From positions 1 through 8,443 of the forward strand of contig DAOVYC010000020.1 in NCBI GenBank assembly GCA_030635805.1: a DNA stretch of 8,443 nucleotides, written 5' to 3'. The notes beneath the pieces were generated by a model that did not search any database, was not told the origin of the DNA, and saw only the letters and a list, made by a program, of their open reading frames with translations. Made by a program: the position numbers and the translations under genes. Positions 1 to 5,999 of this stretch are shown piece by piece. Within the stretch, counting starts at the first letter, position 1, and every line of letters begins with the position of its first letter. The stretch is from a bacterium (GTDB lineage Bacteria > Patescibacteriota > Gracilibacteria > JAUYGZ01 > DAOVYC01).

Positions 1-719
1 ATAAATAAATCAATGATTAATTGAGTGGCAATTAAAACTACAACTACTTGAACAGAAAAATAAGTGCTTGCAATAAATAATCCTAAAATTCCGTTTACAT
101 GAAATGAACTCAAGCTAACTGCAATCTGATTTTCTTTTGATTCTCTTCTGTGAATTATCTCCAGCATTTTCATATACGTCTCAAAACTTTTTTTCGACAT
201 AAAAACTTCCCCGCTTATTTCACCCGTAAAAGGCTCCCGCAGGGAAAGGGGAATGCTTTTGACGGTTCGAATAGTGTGGGTAATATTCTCACCAAAAACC
301 CCATTTCCTCTTGTCAGAGCTCGCTTAAGCACCCCATCTTTGTAATGAAGAGTGATGTTTAAACCATCAATCTTCAGTTCGCAAAGATACTTAAATTTTA
401 CCTTTGGCAAAATTCGCTGGTTACGTTCTTCCCACTCGATCAACTCCTGAACATCAAATATATCTTGCAGACTCTCTTTCCTGGTAACGTGCTTCACTTT
501 GGCAAACTTTCCGGAAAGCATCGACCCCACTCGCTGAGTGGGAGAATCCGCCGTCACCAGATCCGGAAATTCCCGCTCCAAATCCTCCAGTTCTCTTTTC
601 ATTTTATCCCTCGCCGCCTCCGAAATCTCAGTCTTATCCAACACAAAATACTTGTAGTTCCAATCTTTCAGGAACTCCTTCAATTTACTTATCCGCTCCT
701 GTACTTCCTTTTTATTCAT
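1..719 (-). CDS. ligA: NAD-dependent DNA ligase LigA, N-terminal part, with an unrelated membrane-like tail (partial, chimeric or broken)
   Basis: Reading down from ATG at 719-717, the frame is open to the left edge (239 full codons). Residues 1-180 are clearly LigA, which seals DNA nicks using NAD+. Residues ~1-65 form the NAD-binding Ia region, ending in SPTQRVG (59-65). The adenylation domain begins with ELKIDG (114-119, with K116 the expected AMP-accepting lysine), followed by TRGNG (136-140) and GEVFM (170-174, with E171). The next expected block, the NPRNAAAG...R segment near residues 195-210 with two substrate-binding arginines, is absent in all three minus-strand frames. From about residue 181 the protein becomes KMLEIIHRRESKENQ followed by a hydrophobic stretch at ~208-239. 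G+C falls at the same place: 52 of 180 bases at 1-180 against 64 of 120 at 481-600. The OB-fold, zinc finger, HhH and BRCT parts would lie outside the window if present. ATG codons at residues 183 and 185 could start a separate membrane protein. The LigA identity is certain; activity of this copy is doubtful. Confidence 0.85.
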   Translation of the reverse strand, partial: MNKKEVQERISKLKEFLKDWNYKYFVLDKTEISEAARDKMKRELEDLEREFPDLVTADSPTQRVGSMLSGKFAKVKHVTRKESLQDIFDVQELIEWEERNQRILPKVKFKYLCELKIDGLNITLHYKDGVLKRALTRGNGVFGENITHTIRTVKSIPLSLREPFTGEISGEVFMSKKSFETYMKMLEIIHRRESKENQIAVSLSSFHVNGILGLFIASTYFSVQVVVVLIATQLIIDLF

Positions 720-740
720 GAATTATCAATTATCAAAAGT

Positions 741-770
741 ATTATACAGAATCCACAGGACTCATGTAAC
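741..770 (-). promoter_or_regulatory. Putative promoter of the ligA-like gene
   Basis: On the minus strand a perfect TATAAT (-10, plus-strand 741-746) is followed at 18 bases by GTTACA (plus-strand 765-770), 4 of 6 to the -35 consensus. Transcription would begin near 734, giving a leader of about 15 bases with no Shine-Dalgarno sequence. The -35 lies at the edge of the 7-base AACAT array. This is called by eye. Confidence 0.5.
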
Positions 771-795
771 ATGAAACATAGAACATAAAACATTG
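768..795. repeat. Four-unit, 7-base direct repeat (AACATRR type)
   Basis: AACAT starts at 768, 775, 782 and 789, an exact 7-base period. The units are AACATGA, AACATAG, AACATAA and AACATTG. The array lies in the gap between the divergent ligA-like gene and the small basic gene, and its left end overlaps the proposed ligA -35. Confidence 0.8.
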
Positions 796-952
796 TATTT
801 TAGAATCCCAAAAGTTTCGTAATTCACATTTGTTAATTTTTAATTTTAGATCCCAAGTGTCCTAAGCGTCTTACAGATCCCACCTTTCCTACTATTTCCC
901 TTGCATTTCCCCTTATTTCCAGTAGAATCCTCCCGTTATCAGCCTAATAGCT

Positions 953-980
953 AATAAATAATAATTAATAAATAATAATT
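953..980. repeat. Tandem 14-base AT-rich repeat upstream of the small basic gene
   Basis: AATAAATAATAATT occurs twice head to tail (953-966 and 967-980), ending five bases before the ATG at 985. A third exact copy lies at 1143-1156, just after the stop codon of that gene. The match between 953-972 and 1143-1162 extends to 20 bases, so the gene sits between direct repeats. Confidence 0.85.
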
Positions 981-984
981 TATT

Positions 985-1140
985 ATGACCAACAAATCAT
1001 CATCAAAAACACACGGTCTTTCCGATGCCAACCAACTTCGTCCTAAATCAAAGCAATACAAAAGAGCCAACAAAGCCAAAGCTAACGCTAGAAAGGAAGC
1101 AGCGGTGAAGGAGTGGAAAGAGATGTTGAAAGGAAAATAA
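985..1140 (+). CDS. Small, highly basic hypothetical protein (51 aa)
   Basis: ATG at 985 and TAA at 1138-1140 give 51 residues, beginning MTNKSSSKTHGLSDANQ and ending WKEMLKGK. It is extremely basic: lysines and arginines run throughout, with few acidic residues. The Ser/Lys-rich N-terminus looks disordered, and the run from about residue 24 to 49 (KQYKRANKAKANARKEAAVKEW) should form a charged helix. There is no signal peptide or membrane segment. Codon use looks like real coding sequence rather than the AT-rich repeats around it, and the frame fills the gap neatly before a terminator hairpin. I do not recognise the family. A nucleic-acid-binding or ribosome-associated role would fit the charge, but that is inference. 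No Shine-Dalgarno sequence precedes the ATG. The gene is separate from the downstream unit, which has its own promoter. Confidence 0.65.
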   Translation: MTNKSSSKTHGLSDANQLRPKSKQYKRANKAKANARKEAAVKEWKEMLKGK

Positions 1141-1142
1141 AC

Positions 1143-1162
1143 AATAAATAATAATTAATAAA
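1143..1162. repeat. Third copy of the 14/20-base AT-rich repeat
   Basis: Identical over 20 bases to 953-972, beginning two bases after the stop codon of the small basic gene. It could be a simple low-complexity coincidence, but the exact 20-base identity on both sides of one gene favours a shared origin. Confidence 0.75.
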
Positions 1163-1165
1163 CAA

Positions 1166-1196
1166 TGCTTCTTCCTCTTGAGGAAGAAGGCATTTT
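1166..1196 (+). terminator. Rho-independent-type terminator hairpin after the small gene
   Basis: CTTCTTCCT (1168-1176) pairs perfectly with AGGAAGAAG (1181-1189) around a CTTG loop. TG (1166-1167) and CA (1191-1192) can extend the stem past a one-base bulge. A short TTTT follows at 1193-1196. The U tract is short, so termination may be partial. The hairpin overlaps the promoter of the next gene. Confidence 0.6.
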
Positions 1197-1206
1197 CTGG
1201 TATACT
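1178..1206 (+). promoter_or_regulatory. Sigma70-type promoter of the three-gene VirB4 unit
   Basis: TTGAGG (1178-1183) and TATACT (1201-1206) are exactly 17 bases apart, and TGG directly before the -10 makes it an extended -10 promoter. Initiation would fall near 1212-1214, about 15 bases before the ATG at 1229. The -35 lies in the loop and 3' arm of the upstream terminator hairpin, so read-through from the small gene and initiation here share the same bases. Confidence 0.7.
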
Positions 1207-1228
1207 AAGACAATGTATTTAAATAAAT

Positions 1229-3625
1229 ATGGACAAAAAATTCTCAGAAATAGTCAACGAAAAATCCGAGAAAAGTTTACTTTGGAAATTGGCAACTTTA
1301 CCTGGTGTCAGAGGAGTTGGTGACATGATTGGCGGTATTGTAAACAAAACCAGAAATGAAGTTGGTAAACTAATGGAAGAACCACCTGCTATAGAGAAAA
1401 GAGGGAAAGAAGTAACGCATAGGAAAAGACCGGAAATAAACGATGATGGTTATCTTGAAAATACCACTTTTATTGACGGAGAAGAAATTTCCGCCGGAAC
1501 AGAAATTGAGGACACAAAAGGTTTTAGAAAGAAAATCAATCAACAAATAACAGGAAGAAAACATGTAGGAGGAATTCGTGGAGCCTTTAGTCTTTTGAAA
1601 AAAATGGGTAAAAAGGTTGTCAGTGCAGGTTCACAGCTCGCCTTTGGCGGAGCTGCTCTTCTTGGAGCATATACCCTAACCAGCACTGCCTTAACCGGTC
1701 TTGGAGGATGGATTGGTTCTACGCTTCCCTGGGTGCCCGGACTTATTGGTCCGACCGCTACCGCTGTTCTTGGCGCCACGGGAGCCTACGTTATTCCTGC
1801 TCTTGTTGGTGGCTATCTTGGTATCAAAATTGCTAAAGGTATTCGCAAAATTTTTCGAAGCAAAAATAAATACGTTGGATACATCTCTGATGTTTCTAGA
1901 AACAGCGCCTCACAGAAAGATATCACCTCAAACCTTAATAAAGAAAATCGTACTCATTCATCCATCAAACTGGATATTCCGAAGGGAACAGAGACAACCC
2001 AGGAGGGAGACTTGATTATTAATTCTCCAATCATAGCCAGTAATTTGGGTCTTCGTACCACAGACAAAGAAACAGGAATTGAGGTCAATGGTTTTTACGA
2101 TGCTAACTCTCGTCTTTGGAAAGATAACGATCCGGTTCCTGAAGGAACCGTTATTCCAAACGGAAGTAAGTGGTATCGTGATAAGAGAATCAGTCCCGTA
2201 ATACCGGCCGGTATCGGGTATCGGGAGGTAAAATCTTTTATTGGCGAAGAATTAAAATCAGGACCAATAAAAGAATCTATTCGCATCGATAATGAAGAAG
2301 GAGCAAAATTCAAAGGATATTTACATCTCAACACTTCTACGACCTTTCCGTTTTCTTATTCGGATAAAAGAAATCCGGACCATCCGGCGACTGTACGAAA
2401 AGGCGAAGAATCACGACCGGGAGCGGTAATAGATATCAAATCATTACCATTTGGAACCATAATTCCTGCCGGATCATTCATCAGTTCTGAGCTAAGGTCG
2501 GAAGGAGCTAACGATATAAACACGATCACCGCTCCGGAAATTTCTTCGGGACTTGTTTTGAATACCACCACCTACCTTCGTCGAGATGTTCAGGTTAGTG
2601 TTAATGGAATTTTAATTCCCGCCGGACAACAAAAAAATATTCTTGTGCCGGATCAAAGCGAAGAAGATTTGAATAAGCAAATAAATAAGGCTGGGGTATA
2701 CCTTCGATACATTCCATCCGATGGAATAGTCCCAGCCGGGTCAAGATTTCCAGCCGGAACCAAGTTCCCGGCCGGTGCCGAGCTCACAAAACATATAGAA
2801 GACAGTATTCCAAGTTATCCAATCAACAGAAGATTTATCTGCGATATAAAATGCGGAACCGGTACTAATCTACATGACATAGTTAATGCCCATGGGATAA
2901 CTGATAATAACATTCGTCTAAAAATAGGTGCTCCAATACCTGCCGCAGGCAATAGGCTTGAAGATTTTGAAGATCCTGATACCGGGGAGATATATAGAAA
3001 AGGTCAGAAAATCCCGGCTGGTGTTTGTATTCCATACAATCAAGCAGGCGGAACAGATATCTTGGAAATCCCCGCCAACATGGCAATCCCCGGTGGTTCG
3101 GAAATTTATGACAAATCAAAAAGGGTGACACCAAAAGAAGTTCAAGAAGATATCGATAAAGCTTCGGGATGTCTAGAAGATAAACTTAAGCCAACTCACG
3201 CTCCGAATTTTATTCAAAAAATTAGAGACAATCTATCTCCAACTGCGGATTTTGAATTGGTAGCAAAAGCTTTTGAATCCATCGAAAAATGTGTCACTGA
3301 AGAAGAAAAAAGGGAAATGAAAGCTAAATTGCAAAAATCTATTCAATTTAAAATATCCAGAATTATCCATGGAATGATCCAGGCAGATATTTCCGCTCTA
3401 AAAACAAAACCAGAATTTCCAACAACAACAAAAGAAGAAAAAATTAATTGGATTAAAACACAAGCCCTTTACACGAACTACACAAACATAACAAATGGAA
3501 TTGAAAACTTATTCAAAAATGCTTGGGACGGAGATTTAGAAGATGCCGCCAAAGACCAAGCAAAGACATTTGAAGAAGAATTAAACAAAAAATTATCTGC
3601 AAAGATAGTAGAAATAGCAGCATAA
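1229..3625 (+). CDS. Membrane-anchored protein with about ten IPAG-type repeat motifs, upstream partner of the VirB4 ATPase (798 aa)
   Basis: The start is fixed by an in-frame TAA at 1220-1222. I do not recognise a named family. Residues 1-60 are charged with a short amphipathic stretch. Two Gly/Ala-rich hydrophobic segments follow (about 136-163 and 171-202), then a basic stop-transfer-like KGIRKIFRSKNK (203-214), suggesting a membrane hairpin. Residues ~215-650 are rich in polar and glycine residues and carry a recurring turn motif: PEGTVIPNGS (304-313), VIPAG (324-328), GTIIPAGS (409-416), ILIPAG (461-466), IVPAGSRFPAGTKFPAG (500-516), PIPAAG (569-574), KIPAG (594-598) and AIPGGS (619-624). 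A possible early unit is EEISAGTEI (85-93). Cysteines C538 and C542 lie in an FICDIKC segment. Residues ~650-798 are charged and helical, without the motif. There is no cleavable signal peptide. Position just before VirB4 suggests a structural membrane partner of the ATPase; this is inference. The motif loosely recalls SAF-type pilus proteins and VirB10 turns, but similarity is too short to assign. Confidence 0.9.
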   Translation: MDKKFSEIVNEKSEKSLLWKLATLPGVRGVGDMIGGIVNKTRNEVGKLMEEPPAIEKRGKEVTHRKRPEINDDGYLENTTFIDGEEISAGTEIEDTKGFRKKINQQITGRKHVGGIRGAFSLLKKMGKKVVSAGSQLAFGGAALLGAYTLTSTALTGLGGWIGSTLPWVPGLIGPTATAVLGATGAYVIPALVGGYLGIKIAKGIRKIFRSKNKYVGYISDVSRNSASQKDITSNLNKENRTHSSIKLDIPKGTETTQEGDLIINSPIIASNLGLRTTDKETGIEVNGFYDANSRLWKDNDPVPEGTVIPNGSKWYRDKRISPVIPAGIGYREVKSFIGEELKSGPIKESIRIDNEEGAKFKGYLHLNTSTTFPFSYSDKRNPDHPATVRKGEESRPGAVIDIKSLPFGTIIPAGSFISSELRSEGANDINTITAPEISSGLVLNTTTYLRRDVQVSVNGILIPAGQQKNILVPDQSEEDLNKQINKAGVYLRYIPSDGIVPAGSRFPAGTKFPAGAELTKHIEDSIPSYPINRRFICDIKCGTGTNLHDIVNAHGITDNNIRLKIGAPIPAAGNRLEDFEDPDTGEIYRKGQKIPAGVCIPYNQAGGTDILEIPANMAIPGGSEIYDKSKRVTPKEVQEDIDKASGCLEDKLKPTHAPNFIQKIRDNLSPTADFELVAKAFESIEKCVTEEEKREMKAKLQKSIQFKISRIIHGMIQADISALKTKPEFPTTTKEEKINWIKTQALYTNYTNITNGIENLFKNAWDGDLEDAAKDQAKTFEEELNKKLSAKIVEIAA

Positions 3626-3651
3626 CCTAATCCAAATAATCACTATCCCTC

Positions 3652-5934
3652 ATGCCGACCCCAAATCCACAAACAGGAGAAGAAAATGATCCTTCACAAG
3701 TGAAACAGGCTGTTGATAATGCCAAAGAAAAACTGGATATTGCCAAGGAACGTGTCGAGCATTCCGGGCTATTTCAGAAAATGAGACAGGCCTGGGTAGA
3801 GCATGGGGAGAAGAACAAAAAAAAAGGAGCGGAAGGAGCGGCACGAGCGGTACGAGCGGAGGGAAAGAAGGCAGAAGAACAGCCGGAAAAACCCGTAGAG
3901 ACACGAGGTCTTGCATCTTCTGAAACTCAGAAAAAAGCCGTAGAGGCTCAAGATCTCTCGTCTCCCGTAGAGACACGCCGTGGCGTGTCTCCTGAAGCCA
4001 AAGTTGACCTGTCCGCCGAAGTTTCAGCGAAGGCGGAAACTTTGGAGAAGGTCGAAGAACAAGTCGGAGAACTCGGCAAGAAAGATGGGGAAATTGTAGA
4101 CGTTTCCAAGCTTACCGCTGAAGAAAAAAAGGAATTACTTAATACCGAAAAGATTTATCAGGAAGGTCTTGCGACCATTCGCGACCTTATTGCCCCATCT
4201 TCCGTTGAAGTAGATGTGAATAAGATGCGAGTGGGCGGAATGTGGTCTAAATCTTTTTATATTTTCACTTACCCGAGATTTCTGGAAAGTAACTGGTTAG
4301 CGTCTGTGGTTAACTTTGATGTGACTATGGATATTTCCATGTTTGTTTATCCATACGAATCAGTCAAGATTATGAAAGTACTTCGCAACAAAGTTGCTCA
4401 GATGCGCTCTAACATGCGTATTGCCAGAGAAAAAGGTTCCGTGGAAGATCCGGCGGTAGAAACCGCCCTTCAGGATGCCGAAGAGCTTCGCAGAGATCTT
4501 CAGCGCGGAACGGAAAGGTTTTTCCAATTTGCGCTTTACTTCACAATTTATCATGAAGACGAAGAGAAGCTGGAAAAAGTAGCAAAGCAGTTGGAAAGTA
4601 TTCTGGGCGGCAAACTTGTCCTTACCAAGAGAGCAGATCTTCAGATGGAGCATGCTTTTACGTCCACAGCGCCTCTCGCCATGGACGAATTACAGGTTAG
4701 TTCCAACATGAATACCGGTCCGCTTTCCAGCACCTTCCCATTCACCTCCTCGGAATTAACCTCCAACGAAGGTATTTTGTATGGTCTTAACAGACACAAC
4801 GATTCACTTATTATCTTTGACAGATTTTCGCTGGAAAATGCCAATTCCGTTGTTTTTGCCAAATCGGGAGCGGGAAAGTCGTATGCTATCAAGCTCGAAA
4901 TTCTTCGATCTCTCATGTTTGGCACCGATGTTATTATCATCGATCCCGAGAACGAATATGAAGCCTTGAGTGATACGGTCGGAGGTACTTATTTGCGAGT
5001 TTCTCTTAACTCAAATCAGAGAATTAATCCTTTTGATCTTCCTCTTCCCATAGAAAAAGATTCGGAAGAGGCTAAACCGGGAGATCTCTTGCGGGAAAAT
5101 ATTATTACCCTTCATGGACTTCTTCGCTTAATGCTCGGTGACATCAGCCCTCTGGAAGAAGGACTTTTGGATCAGGCTTTGATCGATACTTACTCTCTCA
5201 AAGGGATTACCATGGATACCGAAAATCCCAGTGAAATGGAGATGCCGACCATGAGCGAATTGGAAAGCGTCCTTTCCGGAATGAAAGGAGCGGAAAGCCT
5301 TACTCAAAGAATTCAAAAATATACCAAAGGTACTTTTTCCGGTATTTTCAACGAAAAAACAAATGTTGATCTAAAATCAGGTTTAATTGTTTTCTGTATT
5401 CGTGATCTGGAAGACGACCTACGACCAACGGCAACTTTTATTATTCTGAATTACATCTGGAATCGAGTGCGCTCCAAGCTAAAAAAACGTCTCCTTATCA
5501 TCGATGAGGCCTGGAGTATGATGCAACACGAAGATAGTGCCAAATTCCTTTACGGATTGGCTAAAAGAGCTCGAAAATATTACCTGGGTATTTCCACCAT
5601 TACTCAGGATGTAGAGGATTTCGTAAACAGTCAGTACGGGAAACCGATTATCACCAATTCTTCTATGCAATTGCTTCTCAAGCAATCACCGGCGGCCATA
5701 GAACCTCTAACCAAAATTTTTAATCTTACCGAAGGAGAAAAATACATGCTTCTCAATTCCGGAGTAGGGCAAGGACTTTTCTTTGCCGGAAACAAGCACG
5801 TCGCTGTCCAGGTTATCGCCTCCTACGGTGAGGATAAAATAGTTACCACCAACCCCGAAGAGGTGGTTAAACAACAAGAACAAGTCGCCCTCGATAAATC
5901 TCAAAATCCGGAAAAATCCGTAGAAACTTCCTAA
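3652..5934 (+). CDS. virB4: VirB4-like (CagE/TrbE/TraC family) type IV secretion ATPase with a repeat-derived N-terminal linker (760 aa)
   Basis: VirB4 ATPases power substrate transfer or pilus assembly on the cytoplasmic side of the membrane. Residues ~180-385 form the VirB4 N-terminal domain (IAPSSVEVDVNKM, then PRFLESNWLASVVNFD). The ATPase domain follows: Walker A SGAGKS (405-410, K409), DPENEYE (431-437), Walker B LLIIDEAW (614-621, D618 and E619) and ITQDVEDF (650-657). All key residues are intact, so it should be active. There is no membrane segment. The start at 3652 follows an in-frame TAA at 3637-3639; an internal start nearer the core is possible because residues 1-175 are non-conserved. 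Residues ~10-58 are charged and probably coiled-coil. Residues ~59-130 are translated short repeats (separate entries). The motif PEK(P/S)VET appears at 78-84 and again at the C-terminal end (753-759). It lies 26 bases after the preceding gene, with no Shine-Dalgarno sequence, so it is probably co-transcribed. Confidence 0.95.
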   Translation: MPTPNPQTGEENDPSQVKQAVDNAKEKLDIAKERVEHSGLFQKMRQAWVEHGEKNKKKGAEGAARAVRAEGKKAEEQPEKPVETRGLASSETQKKAVEAQDLSSPVETRRGVSPEAKVDLSAEVSAKAETLEKVEEQVGELGKKDGEIVDVSKLTAEEKKELLNTEKIYQEGLATIRDLIAPSSVEVDVNKMRVGGMWSKSFYIFTYPRFLESNWLASVVNFDVTMDISMFVYPYESVKIMKVLRNKVAQMRSNMRIAREKGSVEDPAVETALQDAEELRRDLQRGTERFFQFALYFTIYHEDEEKLEKVAKQLESILGGKLVLTKRADLQMEHAFTSTAPLAMDELQVSSNMNTGPLSSTFPFTSSELTSNEGILYGLNRHNDSLIIFDRFSLENANSVVFAKSGAGKSYAIKLEILRSLMFGTDVIIIDPENEYEALSDTVGGTYLRVSLNSNQRINPFDLPLPIEKDSEEAKPGDLLRENIITLHGLLRLMLGDISPLEEGLLDQALIDTYSLKGITMDTENPSEMEMPTMSELESVLSGMKGAESLTQRIQKYTKGTFSGIFNEKTNVDLKSGLIVFCIRDLEDDLRPTATFIILNYIWNRVRSKLKKRLLIIDEAWSMMQHEDSAKFLYGLAKRARKYYLGISTITQDVEDFVNSQYGKPIITNSSMQLLLKQSPAAIEPLTKIFNLTEGEKYMLLNSGVGQGLFFAGNKHVAVQVIASYGEDKIVTTNPEEVVKQQEQVALDKSQNPEKSVETS
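3826..3860 (+). repeat. Four 9-base units (GGAGCGGAA type) translated within the VirB4 linker
   Basis: The units are GGAGCGGAA, GGAGCGGCA, CGAGCGGTA and CGAGCGGA, in frame as residues 59-70 (GAEGAARAVRAE). The first unit is the exact reverse complement of the TTCCGCTCC unit in the array at 8282-8317. The same array family is thus coding here and non-coding there, in opposite orientation. Confidence 0.85.
3892..3994 (+). repeat. Repeated CCCGTAGAGACACG elements within the VirB4 linker
   Basis: CCCGTAGAGACACG occurs exactly at 3892-3905 and 3964-3977, 72 bases apart (a multiple of three), and a shorter CCGTAGAG lies at 3938-3945. The two full copies continue in register to a shared CTGAA and encode PVETRGLASSE and PVETRRGVSPE (from residues 81 and 105). 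Because the spacing keeps frame, the gene stays open. Confidence 0.85.
3970..3991. repeat. Near-perfect palindromic element in the VirB4 coding sequence
   Basis: GAGACACGCC (3970-3979) and GGCGTGTCTC (3982-3991) are perfect reverse complements around a 2-base GT loop. GTAGAGAC...GTCTC palindromes are familiar dispersed intergenic repeats in several bacterial groups; this copy lies inside a gene and reads as ETRRGVS. Confidence 0.8.
4012..4037. repeat. TCCGCC...GGCGGA inverted repeat within the VirB4 linker
   Basis: TCCGCC (4012-4017) pairs with GGCGGA (4032-4037) around GAAGTTTCAGCGAA. It is translated as SAEVSAKAE (121-129). From memory, elements of this form are frequent between genes in Parcubacteria-like genomes, so this may be another dispersed repeat caught in a coding sequence. 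Confidence 0.6.
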
Positions 5935-5998
5935 TCTTGTAATCTTCTAATCTTGTAATTTTATAATCTTGTAATTTTGAATTTTATAATCTTGTAAT
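5933..5998. repeat. Four-copy AATCTTGTAAT array between virB4 and the third gene
   Basis: AATCTTGTAAT occurs exactly at 5933-5943, 5949-5959, 5965-5975 and 5988-5998, with spacings of 16, 16 and 23 bases. The array begins inside the virB4 stop codon and ends two bases before the ATG at 6000, so it is the whole spacer. It contains TATAAT at 5962-5967 and 5985-5990. The second could act as a -10 for a near-leaderless transcript, but no convincing -35 is seen. Confidence 0.85.
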
Positions 5999-5999
5999 A

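Larger units (their letters stand above)
720..984. other. Intergenic region built from successive patches of degenerate short repeats
   Basis: No coding region is supported here. From left to right it holds AATTATCAATTATC (721-734), the AACAT array (768-795), TTAATTTTTAATTTTAGA (833-850), GTGTCCTAAGCGTCTTA (857-873), a pyrimidine-rich stretch of CCTTTCC, ATTTCC and TTATTTCC words (882-920), and an AATAA-rich stretch running into the next start codon (945-984). TAGAATCC or its variants TAGATCCC and CAGATCCC recur at 801, 847, 874 and 923. A weak promoter for the small gene could be TTGCAT (901-906) and TAGAAT (923-928), 16 bases apart. This patchwork is typical of intergenic DNA in Parcubacteria-like genomes. 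Confidence 0.65.

Noticed and set aside
150..788. Two plus-strand open frames (150-362 and 465-788)
   Set aside because: They lie antisense to the LigA frame, which has clear family motifs; their translations look unstructured and the second runs into intergenic repeats.
953..1162. Insertion sequence or transposon around the small gene
   Set aside because: The flanking repeats are low-complexity, there are no terminal inverted repeats and the small protein has no transposase features.
3826..4037. CRISPR array
   Set aside because: Repeat units are too short and unlike one another, there are no regular unique spacers, and no cas gene is present.
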